From: Liolophura sinensis
Taxonomy: Eukaryota; Mollusca; Polyplacophora; Chitonida; Chitonidae
Length of the DNA: 64,000 nt
Direction of reading: 5' to 3'
Assembly (NCBI RefSeq): GCF_032854445.1
Contig: NC_088303.1
Location: forward strand, 4,907,501 to 4,971,500
The notes beneath the pieces were generated by a model, which saw nothing but the letters and a program-made list of their open reading frames with translations, searched no databases and was not told the origin of the DNA. A program made the position numbers and the translations under genes. Shown in pieces: positions 11,943 to 24,105 of the stretch. Position 1 is the stretch's first letter. The number at the start of each line of letters is the position of its first letter.

Positions 11943-12364
11943 TACACGTTAGCATGTTTTCATCATCCATACCCATAATGTGACATCTAATCAATTGAGA
12001 TGAGTGGCTCCTGGGTCTAGCGCGCTACTGAGCCACGAAGGCCCCTTCTTGACGGATTGATTCTTGTTAAACGTTAGAGATCAGACAATGAGCGGAAACA
12101 AACTAATACGACTGAATTACAGATACAAAGAATATCGTTACTTTTACAGAAATCGTCGAGATTTGCCTTTAGATCAGACAAGTCTTTTACGAAAAACTTT
12201 GTGCACCGGGGTGGTGATCACTGGCGACAATACCAGCAGTAGTAAAGCCTAGAATTGAAAATACTCTATATATATTGTGAATTAAAAAGATGGGAAGTGG
12301 GGTTCAAATCTCAGTAGAGTTCCATAGAAAGGGATGTTTCGATGTTCGTCGAGTTGCATGAATT

Positions 12365-13290
12365 TCTCCAAGCATAACATAACATCTATGTGAAATTAGG
12401 GGAAATCATACATCAACAGTGTATAGGTATTCCAGTGGGGACAAATTGTGCCTCACTTAAGGCAGATTTCTTCTCATATGAATATCACTATATGCAGAAA
12501 GTACTAAGGCGTAAATCTCATCAAACACGATTTTCCTCATTCACTAAAACGTATATTGGTGAGCTGCTAACTTTTAAAGGCCGTGAAAGATATTTACCCA
12601 CCTTCGTTGGATTTAAAGGAACCACAGACTCTCCAGATGCCATATCTTATCTGGGCCTATATTTGTACAAAGATCAGAACGGTTTCTTCTCTCGCTGAGA
12701 GATAGTTTTAGTTTAATATTGTAAATTATAAAGTAGGACCCTGAATATGACGCATACATATCTCGCCTTGTAGTATTTGTTAGACCATGTGCGTTGTGAC
12801 GATTTCAATCAACGTCACGTGAATTTCTTACTTCAAAAACTAGTGCCAAGGTTATTCCGCCAAACGCCTTCACTTTAACTTTCTTAGGCTTTACAATGAG
12901 TATAAGTCTCTGTAAGTAAATATGGACAGAGCGTGCAGACTCTGTCGCGCTCTGCTTCATGATTGGGTTCCGATAACCTGGGGCTAGCCATCGTGTTGAA
13001 TTAGATCGCCACTTGCAATCAAAGCGCATCTGAGGTACATATTTTATTATCGACAGCTTATATTCTACCATGACACACGATTTGAACACTGATTTTACTC
13101 AGTCGCCTAGAACATACCTTGCGTCTTTCTAACATCAATGAAAACTATTGACTGCTCCTCTTTGCATGATTCCGTTCAATTTTTCGTACTTTATATTACT
13201 TTCTTAGTTCTTTGGTCGTTTGTGTTATGCGTCGTTTTGGAACTGGCCGTCTGATTATTCACTTGGAATGTCCTTATTGGTTGACAGCTG
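12365..13290 (+). mobile_element. Reverse-transcriptase-bearing element, 3' fragment, copy 2
   Basis: The frame at 12390-12698 contains IGIPVGTNCA, matching a reverse-transcriptase GxPxG-type motif, and ends with KGTTDSPDAISYLGLYLYKD. The equivalent of the catalytic YxDD reads KTYIGELLTF, so the aspartates are lost. A stop ends the frame at 12696. Coding resemblance resumes in other frames to about 12960 (an FTM...YKSLVSKYG-like stretch can be seen around 12890-12930). Sequence from about 12480 to 13290 parallels 5080-5835 in order, including the noncoding part (AACCTGGGGCTAG and GTTGAATTAGATCGCCAC), so the two are copies of one element. Both look long inactive. Confidence 0.65.
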
Positions 13291-14445
13291 GTATATGAAT
13301 GTCTGTGTCGACGCATAGATTCTGATCTCATGTTTGAATTTTTGTGTAAATGTTCTTACATTTTTCGTTAAGTGCAAAAATGCCTACGTTCGCGGAAAAT
13401 GGTACAGAAATCGCCGACAAATGATGTGACAGAAGTCGTTAGAAGGAACATTGTTTTATTTTTAAGACGACATGAATATTCTACAGAGCTGGAGGCTATG
13501 ATTACTGGCATATGTAACATAAAATTGACAGGGTTACGATTTACTAACTATTAGATCTATCAATGGCATGTTTGATGCACACATTTGCGTTAAACAATCA
13601 GTAAAATACAAGTTTCCCGACTACAAAACGCCTTCGGGTGATTAAATGGTATTCATTGAAAACTACTTCCAACATCAATATACTTCAGTATTATAATTTA
13701 TTTATTTGAGTCTTTCTTTTTTTTTTTAATTTTGTTTTATTTTTACTTCGTTAGTTTTATGTGCAAAATCCCCGGTGAAAACCGCCTGCCGGTGACAAAT
13801 TAATAACGAACATTTTCAGAGATGTGTTACACAGACTTACACATCAGTTTGGCAGAAGGTAAGTGGTCTTAGTGAAAATGATCGTGCAACTGGGCCCAGG
13901 AACTCACGAAGAACACGATGGTCACTACAGGCCTAATACCACCAACGACTCACAATCACGAAGGCCGGGTAAACCTGGAAATTTCTGTCCATGGAGGGAA
14001 TTTAACCCGCACCTTGTGTTACTGGCTGTTCGAAAACGAGCACCATCGGACTATACTCTCTGAGACACGCCACGTCCTATCAAATCGCTTCACGAATTTA
14101 CCCTGAGTGTCTGTTACACTGAGACATCCAAGATGGCACTCACTTCATACATGATGGCATCTCTAACAATACTGAGTATCAAGCCAAATACCAGGCATGT
14201 GCTATACCAGGGTATATCCTAACACTTGCGCTTGTCTTTGACACGAGAAGTGTATTTACAGAATAGGGAAAGCCCCGATAAATGTCTGCGATCAGGTTTA
14301 CCGTGTTTTATTCTGTTTTACTCTTTCGTCATTTTCCAAATGCAAAGTTTCAAAAATGACGACTCTAAAAGGCTTGACATATTTTCCCAGCTACTGCAAA
14401 TGATTTCAATGACATTGTCTATGGAGGCTAAAAGCGGCGATGCGT

Positions 14446-14715
14446 TCTTTTCCACTCATTATTTAGACCAGAAAGACAAGACAACGAGAGGACGAAGCAA
14501 AAGTACGAGGCAAAGCTACGAAAAAGAAAAAGAAAAGCAGGAAAGTTCGACAAGGCAAAAGTACAAACGGGGCGAGGTGGCAAAACGTCGCTGTTTTGCT
14601 TCGCACTTTCGTCTTTTTTTGTTTTTTTTGTTTGTTTTGTTCTTTCAAAGTTTTGCCGCGCTCTTTCGTTTCGTCCTTTTGACTTATTTTCTTGTCTTAA
14701 TAATGAGTAGAAAGG
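14446..14715. mobile_element. Palindromic MITE inserted in copy A
   Basis: The left arm (ACTCATTATTTAGACC, then AAAGACAAG) and right arm (CTTGTCTTAATAATGAGT) are inverted repeats. The interior continues as an imperfect palindrome of GACGAAACGAAAG-type motifs against CTTTCGTTTCGTCC. This produces lysine-rich and phenylalanine-rich open frames on opposite strands, which are not genes. The corresponding point in copy C, near 20870, lacks the insert, giving an empty-site comparison. No transposase is present, so it is non-autonomous. Confidence 0.75.
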
Positions 14716-15411
14716 ACGAAAGCTTGCATGGTCGATAATGGCTTCCATAATTGCCCTCTTCTCTGAGCACGCCAGTGTCCACCAAAATCACATTTTCAAT
14801 GATCTCTTTGATTTAGCTACACTTTGAATCCTTCTATCATCTTCAACTTTAGATGCTCTGAGAATTTTTGCTTTTCCAATAAATTTTATTGACCAATCAG
14901 GCAATATCAAATGTAAATGACATTCGTCAAATCTGGAATTATAGGGTTTATACCATCTGGAGACAAAGGTTGACTGGAGGCGACTCCACTGACTAAAGCT
15001 TACCATCTAGAGGGAAAGTTTGAATTGTGCTGTGTCTACAGACTCAGGGGTCACTCAGAGATGAGAAATTCCAGCAACCTTTATCGCGTAAGACATCATT
15101 TACCAGCCGGCTGTGTAGGTTATCGCCCACATGCCCCTCCGACAACCCCCAGGGGTTTCCCAGACGTGACGAGGTGTAATTTGCCGTTGCACTCACAGTT
15201 AAAATGAATGGGAATCTCCAGAAGGACTGAAGACATGGTGTATCTTACATCACCCATTTGTTGGCAAAGTGGCTGGGTAATGAAGAGGTGACGTCTTGCC
15301 GCCAGCGCTCCAATCCCTGCCCCAAGACAGGCCATCTGATCAATCGGATTCTGCCAATAAGAGTATATACGCCACCAGTCTATCACTTGTGTCCATTAGT
15401 AGCTGTGTTAA

Positions 15412-15525
15412 GCTCTGTATGATCATGGAAGCTCTGTATGATCATAGAAGCTCTGTATGATCATAGAAGCTCTGTATGATCATAGAAGCTCTGTATGATC
15501 ATAGAAGCTCTGTATGATCATAGAT
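15412..15525. repeat. 19-bp tandem repeat, 6 copies, private to copy A
   Basis: Six copies of GCTCTGTATGATCATAGAA, near identical (first has ATGG for ATAG). Copy C has a single unit at about 21513 and copy B a partial one at about 18164. The unit contains the palindrome ATGATCAT. Confidence 0.95.
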
Positions 15526-17255
15526 CTGTAATCTCCTATCATCTCAGCAGTCGTTGCCACGGTTCGAATCCAGCTTTCGGTGTTTCGCCTGAGAAGAAGT
15601 CCGCCGAAGTTCAAAAGGCTAATTTCAGACATTAAATGTACGAGTACCGACAATAACAGTCTATGATAACATGTAACTTACATGTATAATAACTATAGTT
15701 CCAATAACGGTGCCCATCATAACTGTAACTACAGTTTCTATACCCACCGTAATTGTACCTCGAACGTACATTTCCTGAGAATCTATGAGGTGATCGATCG
15801 CCTCTACCGTGTGAGAAGTGTTTGGCCATAGCTTTGGTGCCACTATCAGAGATGAAATCTTTATGTACAGTTGATCTGTTCACTGTGAGCATGGCTTTGT
15901 GGTCACTGTGGTGAAAGTTAACTACCATCGCTATACCACCGCCATACTAGTCATATTCAGCGAGTCAAGAGAGACTGGAGCCACAGCAAAGGACTCAGTT
16001 AACCCGCAATGGGCGTAAATACTGGCCAGATCAACCTCACTAACACGTTTGGTATCAGAAATGTCACATTCCCACATCTTCAGTAGCTTAATCATTGACG
16101 CGAGTCGTGCTGAGGTTTAATGCAAAACAGGAAGTACAAAATGTAAAAACTTACTTTTTGTAATACTCTATTTAACTGTAGAATTCAAAATAACAACCAA
16201 TCATCTAATTTAGCAGTAAATAACTTGAACGTCCTGCAATTCAAATCAGACTTAAATCTAAGCGAGGAGAGTCGGATGGCATCTATATGGCACTTTGTCA
16301 TACTCTGTAGGCTTCCAGAGCCGTTCAGTCTTGTGTAAAATTTCTGTCTTAACGTGAATTCTACCTTTTGTGTCTGAAAATAGGTAGGGACAAGAAATGT
16401 ATGGTGGCAGAAATCCATCCTTGAACATAGTCTCTTACATCTCTGTTGAAAGCTTGTAAAGTTTTACCCAAAGGTCTATTCACAGATCTTTCTTATAAAA
16501 GTAAAACATCTTACGATCACAAAGTCTGAGCAAAATGCGCCAGGAATCTGAAATTCGGGTGAAATCAACTTGCACAAAATGGAGCTGTCACAGAATGCTC
16601 GGAACACAAACGATGTAAAGCTCTTTGACGTGTTCACAACAATCTTCATAACATCTCCTCTTACTTTGCGAGGAGTACACTATCACGCTCTCTTTTTCCT
16701 GTAACAAAATTTTAAACATCTCATTTTATCTGATGCCATAAGTTTTGACGGGCATCTGTAACTCGTGTCAACTTTTTCTGCGGGATACTTCTTTTCAAGT
16801 GGACATCACAAAAAGTGATGATTGGCATTAAAAGGTCTCAGAGAGTTGGATTTGTGGTAATACCTGTAGCAAATACTGACCTCCCCACATTAATCGGTGT
16901 ACGGACATCAGGGCTTGATATATTTAACCATTTACATGAACAGTTAGAACAAAAACTTTAACTTAGAAAAGCAGCCGAGAAGCCGGATTTTAGTTGTTAC
17001 ATGTGACCATCTGCCAACTATCAGCGATCATCGCTGCTCTGCTTGTATTCGCCTTGACGTTGTCTTGTGTATTGTATTTTGTTGCATTAAGCGGGATTCT
17101 CTTGATAGCATAAGGTAACGATTAGATTTATCTACTAGCATATTTGTAGCATACGTTTCCGTTAAACATCACTGGGCTAGACTTATAAATCATTGGATCT
17201 AAGCTATACTGAGAACGGAAGTAATCATTTTCAGACCATTTAACATTTGATGTAA

Positions 17256-19135
17256 ACTGAGATACAAGTTTCCCGATTGTAAAACGTCCTCGGCTGATTA
17301 AATGATGTCCATTTACGATTGTTACAGAGATCAGCCTGCTTCAGTTTTGTTCACGAATCTGATTGTTGTTTAGCGTCACACTCATTGATCTGTTCACTTA
17401 CACCATATTGACCTGTTTTATGGGTATAAGAAAAGGAGAGTTTGTGGTTAATCACCTACCTGTGGCAAATTACTAACGCACATTTCTCTGACATGAGACG
17501 TGCAGCCTGTTTTTTTTAGCCATAACCGGTATCCACCAAATCCCCACTTAAAACAAACTTGCTGATTTGCCAACACGTTGAGTCCTTCTGGCATCTTCAA
17601 CATTAGATGCTGTGAATATCTTTGCCTTTACAATCAATTTCATTGACCAGCCAGGCAACATCTAATATCAATCACGTTCATCAAATCCGGAATAATACGG
17701 CTTGTACCATCTGGAGACAAAGGTTGACTGGAGGAGACTCCACTAAGGCTTACCATCTAAACGGGAAGTTTGATTTGTAGTGTGTCTACAGACTCAGGAG
17801 TCACTCAGAGATGAGGAATTCCAGCAACATTCATCACGAAATACATCATTTACCAGCTGGCTGTGTAGGTTATCGCCTGCATGTCCCTCCGAAAACCCCC
17901 AGGTCTTTCTTGCGGTAGGGGACGAGGTGTAATATGCCAGTGCACTCACAGTTAAAATGGATGGGAATCCCCAGAGAGGCTAATGTAAGGAGACACGGTG
18001 TATCTTACATCACCCATTTTTTGGCGAAGTGGCTGGGTAATGACGAGGTGACAACTTGCCCCCAGCACTCCCATCACTGCCCTAAGATCGCCCATCTGAT
18101 CGATTAAGTCCTCGTTGGATACTGTCAGTAAGGGTATATACGCCCCCTGTTCATTACCTGTGTCCCGTATGATCATATGTCTCTAATGCTGTCTGATCTC
18201 AGCAACTGTTGCGGCAGTTCAGCTTTCGGTGTTTCCTGTAATGCGAAGACGCCTTACGAAGTTCAAAGGCTTCTAGGTTTAATCACACCTGCTAAACTGT
18301 CGCACCCTTCAATAGGTGGCAAAGCCTAGCCTTGAATAAGGACGACACGAACAATCGTGTTTCATGTTCCCTCTAAGAACTTGCTCTGGAGATTAGCCCA
18401 GATCTAAACCATACAGTCCTTGTAAAATGTTTGTATCATAGAGTTATCACAGCTTATATGTTTACAAAAGCAATAGCACAGTCTACAGGAACAGTAACTA
18501 CACTATCGGTACTACCAACAACCATACCTGCCATAACGGTACACAAAATAACGATGCCGTCATTGAGAGTACAACCATTAACTGCACCCAGTACCGACAA
18601 TAACAGTACTTGTAATGACTATAGTTCCAATAACGGTGCCCATCATAACTGTAACTACAGTTTCTATACCCACCGTAATTGTACCTCGAACGTACATTTC
18701 CTGAGAATCTATGAGGTGATCGATCACCTCTACCGTGTGAAGACTGTCAGGCCAAAGCTTTGGTGCCACAATCACAGGTTAAATCTTGACGTGTACTACA
18801 GAGTATCTGTTCACTCTGAGAATGACCGGCCCTGATACAACAGTTTGTAGAATGTCCGCGTCAGAATCGGTTGATCCAGGCTCAATCCTGGCTCGGGTCA
18901 CAACTAAGACTTTAAAAAAGAGGAAGTTGTAACTTCCTCGCTTGGCGTTCAGCATTAAGGGGAACGACTGGTTGACCCGTATCAGTAAAAGGCTCCGGTG
19001 GGGCAGCTTTCTTGCCTCCGGTATCTATCTAGCAGCACTAGATAAAAGAGCTGTGAAAATCCGTCCTGCAGCAAGGAGGCACATTACATACACTCTAATG
19101 ACTCCTTGGACTGTAAATACTGGCCAGACTCACTA
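17256..19135. repeat. Triplicated unit, copy B (shortened)
   Basis: It begins with the boundary block ACAAGTTTCCCGATTGTAAA at 17262. Blocks follow in the same order as in copy A: 17455-17500, 17575-17770, 17780-18160, 18185-18250 and 18480-18830. The last includes VIVGT-coding 15-bp repeats and the IDHL-coding block. It lacks most of the region matching 16130-16980 of copy A. A SINE interrupts it at 18845. The 1.88-kb size against 3.67 and 4.58 kb for A and C reflects this deletion and the absence of other inserts. Confidence 0.8.
18845..19112 (+). mobile_element. V-type SINE inserted in copy B
   Basis: Contains GAAGTTGTAACTTCCTCGCT, TGGCGTTCAGCATTAAGGGG, GGTTGACCCGTATCAGTA, AAAGAGCTGTGAAAATCCGT and AAGGAGGCACATTAC, a conserved SINE core that I associate with molluscan V-SINEs. 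Copies A and C have different sequence between the same flanking blocks, and TAAATACTGGCCAG resumes at 19115, so it replaces or interrupts unit sequence there. It differs from the abundant GTGAAATATTCTTGAG SINE of this window. Confidence 0.7.
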
Positions 19136-19251
19136 ACACAAGGTTCCCCATTGTAAACGTCCTCGGCTGATCAAATAATGTCCACTTACGACTGTTACAG
19201 ATCAATCTGTGTCAGTATTACGTATCTGATTGTTGTTTAGCGTCATACTTA

Positions 19252-19405
19252 AGAAATAATGGCTTTATTCATTGCGTATGCGCCGTTGTAACTGTAGTAA
19301 AAAAGCAAGTGTCCACTGTTTTTGGACGAGGCCGCAAGCCGAGTCCTAAAGTAATGGACACTTCCTCTTTAACAGCGTATACGCAGTGAATGAAGCCATT
19401 ATTTC
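19252..19405. mobile_element. 154-bp hairpin MITE in copy C
   Basis: Left arm AGAAATAATGGCTTTATTCA then TTGCGTATGCGCCGTT; right arm AACAGCGTATACGCAGTGAA then TGAAGCCATTATTTCT. The arms are inverted repeats of about 38 bp. The inner part is also inverted (AAGTGTCCA against TGGACACTT, GGAC against GTCC), so almost the whole element folds as one hairpin with a loop near GAGGCCGCAAGCCGAG. Confidence 0.85.
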
Positions 19406-20649
19406 TACTCTAACACATCACCCGTTCACACGTATTTTACACTTATTATCAGTTTTTACTCCTTTTTGATTTTCTCACTGATACCTGTTCACCCCTTTAT
19501 TTGATTATATTTCTCTTGCGTTGATCTCATGGAAGAGTCCACTTTAAAAAACTACAGGGTCCACGTGTCGAGAACCAATGAATATATCGCATTTCGCATG
19601 AGATATGTCCAAGCTTGATTGTTGGGTAAGTTTTAGACATTCCTAAGGTAAGTCTTCGCGGGAAGATTTCAGTTCGGAGTGTTGGGATGTTGAAATAAAA
19701 CTAAGAAGATATCGACAGACGGCAATCATGAACGGGATATTTAGATAAGAATGTGACAAGCGCAACGCAAGAAGCTACGGTGTCAGTAGAATTGAATGCG
19801 CTCGGTAAACTGTCTACACTTACGCCGGAACCGTACGGAGGATGTTACCAGCTACCGACTCTCGTCTAGCTCAACTGCTTTGTGCCGTCACTGACAACAT
19901 AAAGTCCAGGATGAAGGCCCGCAGGCTTGGAGATTTCTGACACTTACAAGCCCCTGTCATCAGATATTCGCGCGCCCAGTGTGCCATGCAAACATTGGAA
20001 AAAGTTTTTTTTAATGTGGTCGCTGGAAAAAACTTTTTTATTTGCCACATAAAATGATGAAGACTGGACGTCTTGGACTGGACATGTTCGTCAAAATTTC
20101 AATGGAAAATTACAATAAATAAATTAACGTGTGTGGCTAGAATTTTGCTGTTGCTTTTCGTTGTTTATACTTCGTAATTGTTAAGTGTACATAAATCTGT
20201 CAGCGAGTGTAAGTATTCCCGCGCTCAAGGTAAACATGTTCACCTACATGTAGATTGCGCGGCTTCATGTTGATGACGTCATATAGTTTGTTTTCTTACG
20301 TTTAAACTGGAGGCGGTACCAACCTATCCTCCCTTCGGTTGGAACAACCCTGCTGAACGCTATGACGTTTTGGGTCGCGTGAAAAAATTCACTGCATATA
20401 GTGTCCCCTGTCCAAGGCCGACATTAAACCCTCTCTTCGTGTTGATGCTTGGTAGTTACACGTCGTGCAGCTATAGGACTACTCGGTTAGCCACCTGCGG
20501 CTCCCTCCGATGAGATTCAACAAATTATTCTCCTTGTATTTTACTACTTCCAGTAAGACATCTTGTATCGTCCCAATAAGACAGCGCTCAATTTCCAAAT
20601 AATGACATCTCAAACAACAGCAGCAAGCCATTTGCTTTACAAGCGGAAA
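19406..20649. other. Part of copy C without counterpart in B
   Basis: No gene is recognised and frames are short. The stretch lies between the copy C boundary block and the next shared block, so it is either unit sequence lost from copy B or an insertion in C. Confidence 0.4.
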
Positions 20650-23600
20650 TACTAGCAGGGTTGCTGCTTTCTTTGACACGAAGAGCGATCTACAGAATTA
20701 CAAGAAGCCAGTAAATAAATGAGACAATGTTTACCGCTATTAATTCTATGTTACTCAACTCATTTTGCAAATGCACATTTAATGGAGATTTCAAGATGGA
20801 AAGTCTTGAAGGCTTCAAATATTTTTCAGCGACATCGTGTACAGGAAATGTAAACGTTTCTAAATGACATCGTCCAGGTCTTTATAAAGATGTAACCAGT
20901 GTCCACAAAACGCCCACTACAAATGATTGCCCTACACTGCGAATACTTCTCTCATCTTCAACTCCAGATGCTTTGATGATTTTTGCCTTTACTGTCAATT
21001 TTATATACCAGCAGGGCTTACACGATCTTAGGACAAAGTTTGACTGGAGGCGACTCCACTGACTAAAGCTTACCGTCTGGAGGGAAAGTTTGACTTGCGG
21101 TGTATCTACAGACTCACGAGTCACGCAGAGATGAGGAATCCTGGGGACCTTCATGACGGAATACATCATTTACCAACCGGCTGTGTAGGTTATCGGCTAC
21201 ATGTCCCTCTGACAACCCTCGTCGCTTTCCTGGGGTACGTGACGAGGTGTAATTTGCCGGAACACTTAGAGTTAAAATGGATGGGAATCCCCAGAGGTAC
21301 TGGTTTAAGAAGACACGGTGTATCTTACATAATCCATTTGTTGGCAAAGTGGCTGGGTAATGAAGAGGTGATGTTTTGCCCCCAGCACTCCAATCCCTGC
21401 CCCAAGGTCGCCCATCTGATCGATTAAGTCCACCATACATCGGATCCTGCCAATAAGGGTATATACGCCACCAGTCTATCACCTATGTTCATCAGTACCT
21501 GTGTGAAGCTCTGTATGATCACAGACCTGTAATCCTCTATCATCTCAGCGGTGGGTGCGACAGTTCGAGTGCAGCTTTCGGCGTTTCGTCTGACGAGTGG
21601 ACGTCTGACGAAGTTCAAAGGCTTCTTTCTGACATAGGTTTTAACACTTCAACAGGTAACACAATCTTGCATAAGGGTAACGCGAATCATGATCTTCAGG
21701 ATTGGAGATCAGCCTAGATCTAAACCATACAATCCTTGCAAAGTGTTTGTATCACAGAGTTATCACAACTTATACCTTGACAAAAGCAATAGTTGGATCT
21801 ACAATAATAGTACCTACGCTAAAGGTACCAACATATCCACACCTGCAATTACCGTACGCAAATAACAATACCCACAGTAACAGAACAACCATTAACTGCA
21901 CCCATATTACAGGTATCTACAGTAAATGTACCCAAAGTTTTAGGTACCGATAACGGTACTTAAACGCATAATAACTATAGTTCCAATAACGGCGCCCACA
22001 ATAACTGTCACTAAAGTTTCTGTACCCACCGTAATTGTACCTCGGACACACGATTCCTGGGAATGATCCATCACCTCTACCGTGCGAAGATTGTTTGGCC
22101 AAAGCTTTGGTGCCACTATCAGAGATGAAATTTTGATGTACAGCTGATGTGTACTGCAGAGTATCTGTTCACTGTGAGAATGAGTAGGTCAGTTTGGTCA
22201 AGGTTAACTACCATCGCAATACCACAGCCATACTGGTCATATTCAGCGAGCCAAGAGAGACTGGAGCCACAGCAAAGGACTCAGTTAACCCGCAATGGGC
22301 GTAAATACTGGCCAGATCAACCTCACTAACACATTTGGTATCGGAAATGTCACATTCCCACAGCTTCAGTAGCTTAATCATTGACGCGAGTCGTGCTGAG
22401 GTTAATGCAAAACGGGAAAGTCCAAAATGCCAAACATACTATTTGGTAATACTATATTTGACTGTAGAATTCAACAGGTTAATCATTCACTTTATTGAAA
22501 AGTAAATGACTTTATTTACTTCAAAATCCTTGCAAATCAAATCAGACGTAAATGTAACAAGCATCTATATGACGCTTTGCCTGTAGGGTTCCAGAGCAGT
22601 TCAATCTTGCGCAACAATGCTCTGTTAAACTGATTTCTAGGAAAAAGTGCCCTTTGTGTCTGAAAATAGTAGGAGATAAGAGATGTATTATGAATAGGAT
22701 CCCTCCTTGCACAGTCCCTTTTATCTGAGCGTATTGATAGCGTATTCTTTGCTCAAAAGTCCAAACGCAGAAAAATGGTATCGAATGTAGATTGGACCGC
22801 TCCATCTAATAAAAGTAACACATCTGTTGGTCACAAAATCTGAGCAAAATGCGCTGGTCATTTGAAATGCGGCGAAATGACTTCGAACAAAATGGAACTG
22901 CCATGAAACGCTCGGAGCTCAAACGCTGAAATGTTCAGAATATAGACGATGTAAGGCTCTTGTGTGGAGTCCAGAACAATATTCATTACGCTCTGCTTGT
23001 TCTAAAACAAAGTTGTGCGCAAAAGTCAATTTATCTGGGACCATCAATTCGTAGTGTCAAATTTAAATTTAGGATTTTCTTTGTTTCATGGACATCGAAC
23101 AAGCTACAACGTGTTGGGATCAATAGATGAATTCTCGTCACGGTGATTTGGAACTGTGAGAACAGCTGTAGGAGTCACTGACCTTCCCGCGTTGAACAGT
23201 ACAACGACCACAGGCACGTGTTTGAGAATGTTAGTGATAAGGGATGTGTAAACTTTCTTTTATTTATTCATCTACATGAAGACTTAGAATAAAAGGTTAA
23301 ACGAGGTAAGTTGACAAGACGCTGAATATCACCCGTTACATGCCACATTTGCAAAATATCGCCCTGTCGTCGATGCTCTGGTATACTCGCTACACTGTAA
23401 CCTTTTATAAGTATTTCCTCCACATAAACGATTGTTTTTAAATACGATGACAATACAGATGTTTGAGTAAGTCTTAACCAGTGACATGTAACAAATTATT
23501 AACATTTCTTTATTTTTGCCTATTTCTTCTCAAATCATTGTGCAAGGGAACCTGACAATTGTTACTATAAGTAAGCATTTACATTAATAGTAGGCCTAAT

Positions 23601-24044
23601 AATAATAATAATACCGCAGACTGAAACCATGTCTGCTGTACGAGAGGCCGGGTTTCACCGGTTACGTGTGACCATTTTCCCACTGTCACACTCTGACAAT
23701 CCTCGCTCCTGTAGTTTAAATTACTATGCTGGATAGTCCTTTATATTACTATGGGAGGCAATGATTTTAATTCTTTCTTTTTGGAACTATGATTTTGTAT
23801 ATTGTATCCCACATTGGTATGCCTTGACGAAATAAAATAGATTAATGGAGTTATTTTCTTTACTTTCTTTCTTCTTTAAAGTCTTAAAAACTGAGAAAAT
23901 GGAATTAAGCGTTTTATCTATGGCTTTGATGGACAATAGGGGAGTTTTGCGATCAAACACTTTTAAGGTTAACAAAAATCCAGCTGTGTTCACTTTAAGG
24001 TTCCAGTTCTATTAAGATCCCAGAAAAATGATCCATCGCACCGT

Positions 24045-24105
24045 AATGCTGGGCGCCGTTGTACAAGTGAAATAAAAAACAAATCAAACAAATAAATAAA
24101 TAAAT
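24045..24105 (+). mobile_element. SINE tail fragment
   Basis: TAATGCTGGGCGCCGTTGTA, then CAAGTGAAATAAAAAAC and AAACAAATAAATAAATAAAT. The fragment keeps only the 3' end of the local tRNA-derived SINE, with an internal deletion. Confidence 0.7.

Larger units (their letters stand above)
13590..17255. repeat. Triplicated unit, copy A
   Basis: First of three head-to-tail diverged copies. It opens with a boundary block (ACAAGTTTCCCGACTACAAA at 13608). Further blocks are shared with copies B and C: 13790-13835 (GGTGACAAATTAATAACG); 14235-14440 (shared with C); 14795-15010; 15025-15395 (AGACTCAGGGGTCACTCAGA and ACATCACCCATTTGTTGGC); 15545-15930; 15950-16130; 16160-16640; 16980-17060. The 14788-15006 minus frame shares peptide similarity with C (SFSQWSRLQS, KAKILRASKVEDDRRIQSV), which may reflect old coding sequence. 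No gene model can be assembled and no family is recognised. The copy also carries a MITE at 14446 and a private 19-bp expansion at 15412. Confidence 0.8.
19136..23720. repeat. Triplicated unit, copy C
   Basis: The boundary block lies at 19140-19200 (AACGTCCTCGGCTGATCAAA). Later blocks are 20650-20880, 20930-21080, 21095-21480, 21535-21620, 21780-22200, 22235-22410, 22440-22930 and 23310-23720, matching copy A in order. The 20882-21169 minus frame has SFSQWSRLQS and KAKIIKASGVEDERSIRSVG, the same peptide pattern as copy A. Several stops and frame changes lie between blocks, so no working gene is proposed. The right limit is uncertain. Confidence 0.75.

Noticed and set aside
14226-14748. Plus 170-residue and minus 106-residue frames, Lys/Glu-rich then Phe-rich
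   Set aside because: They arise from the palindromic MITE, whose arms give complementary low-complexity readings.
15545-15620. tRNA-like GGTTCGAATCC motif in the triplicated unit
   Set aside because: Only a B-box-like match; the equivalent positions in copies B and C are not conserved as a tRNA.
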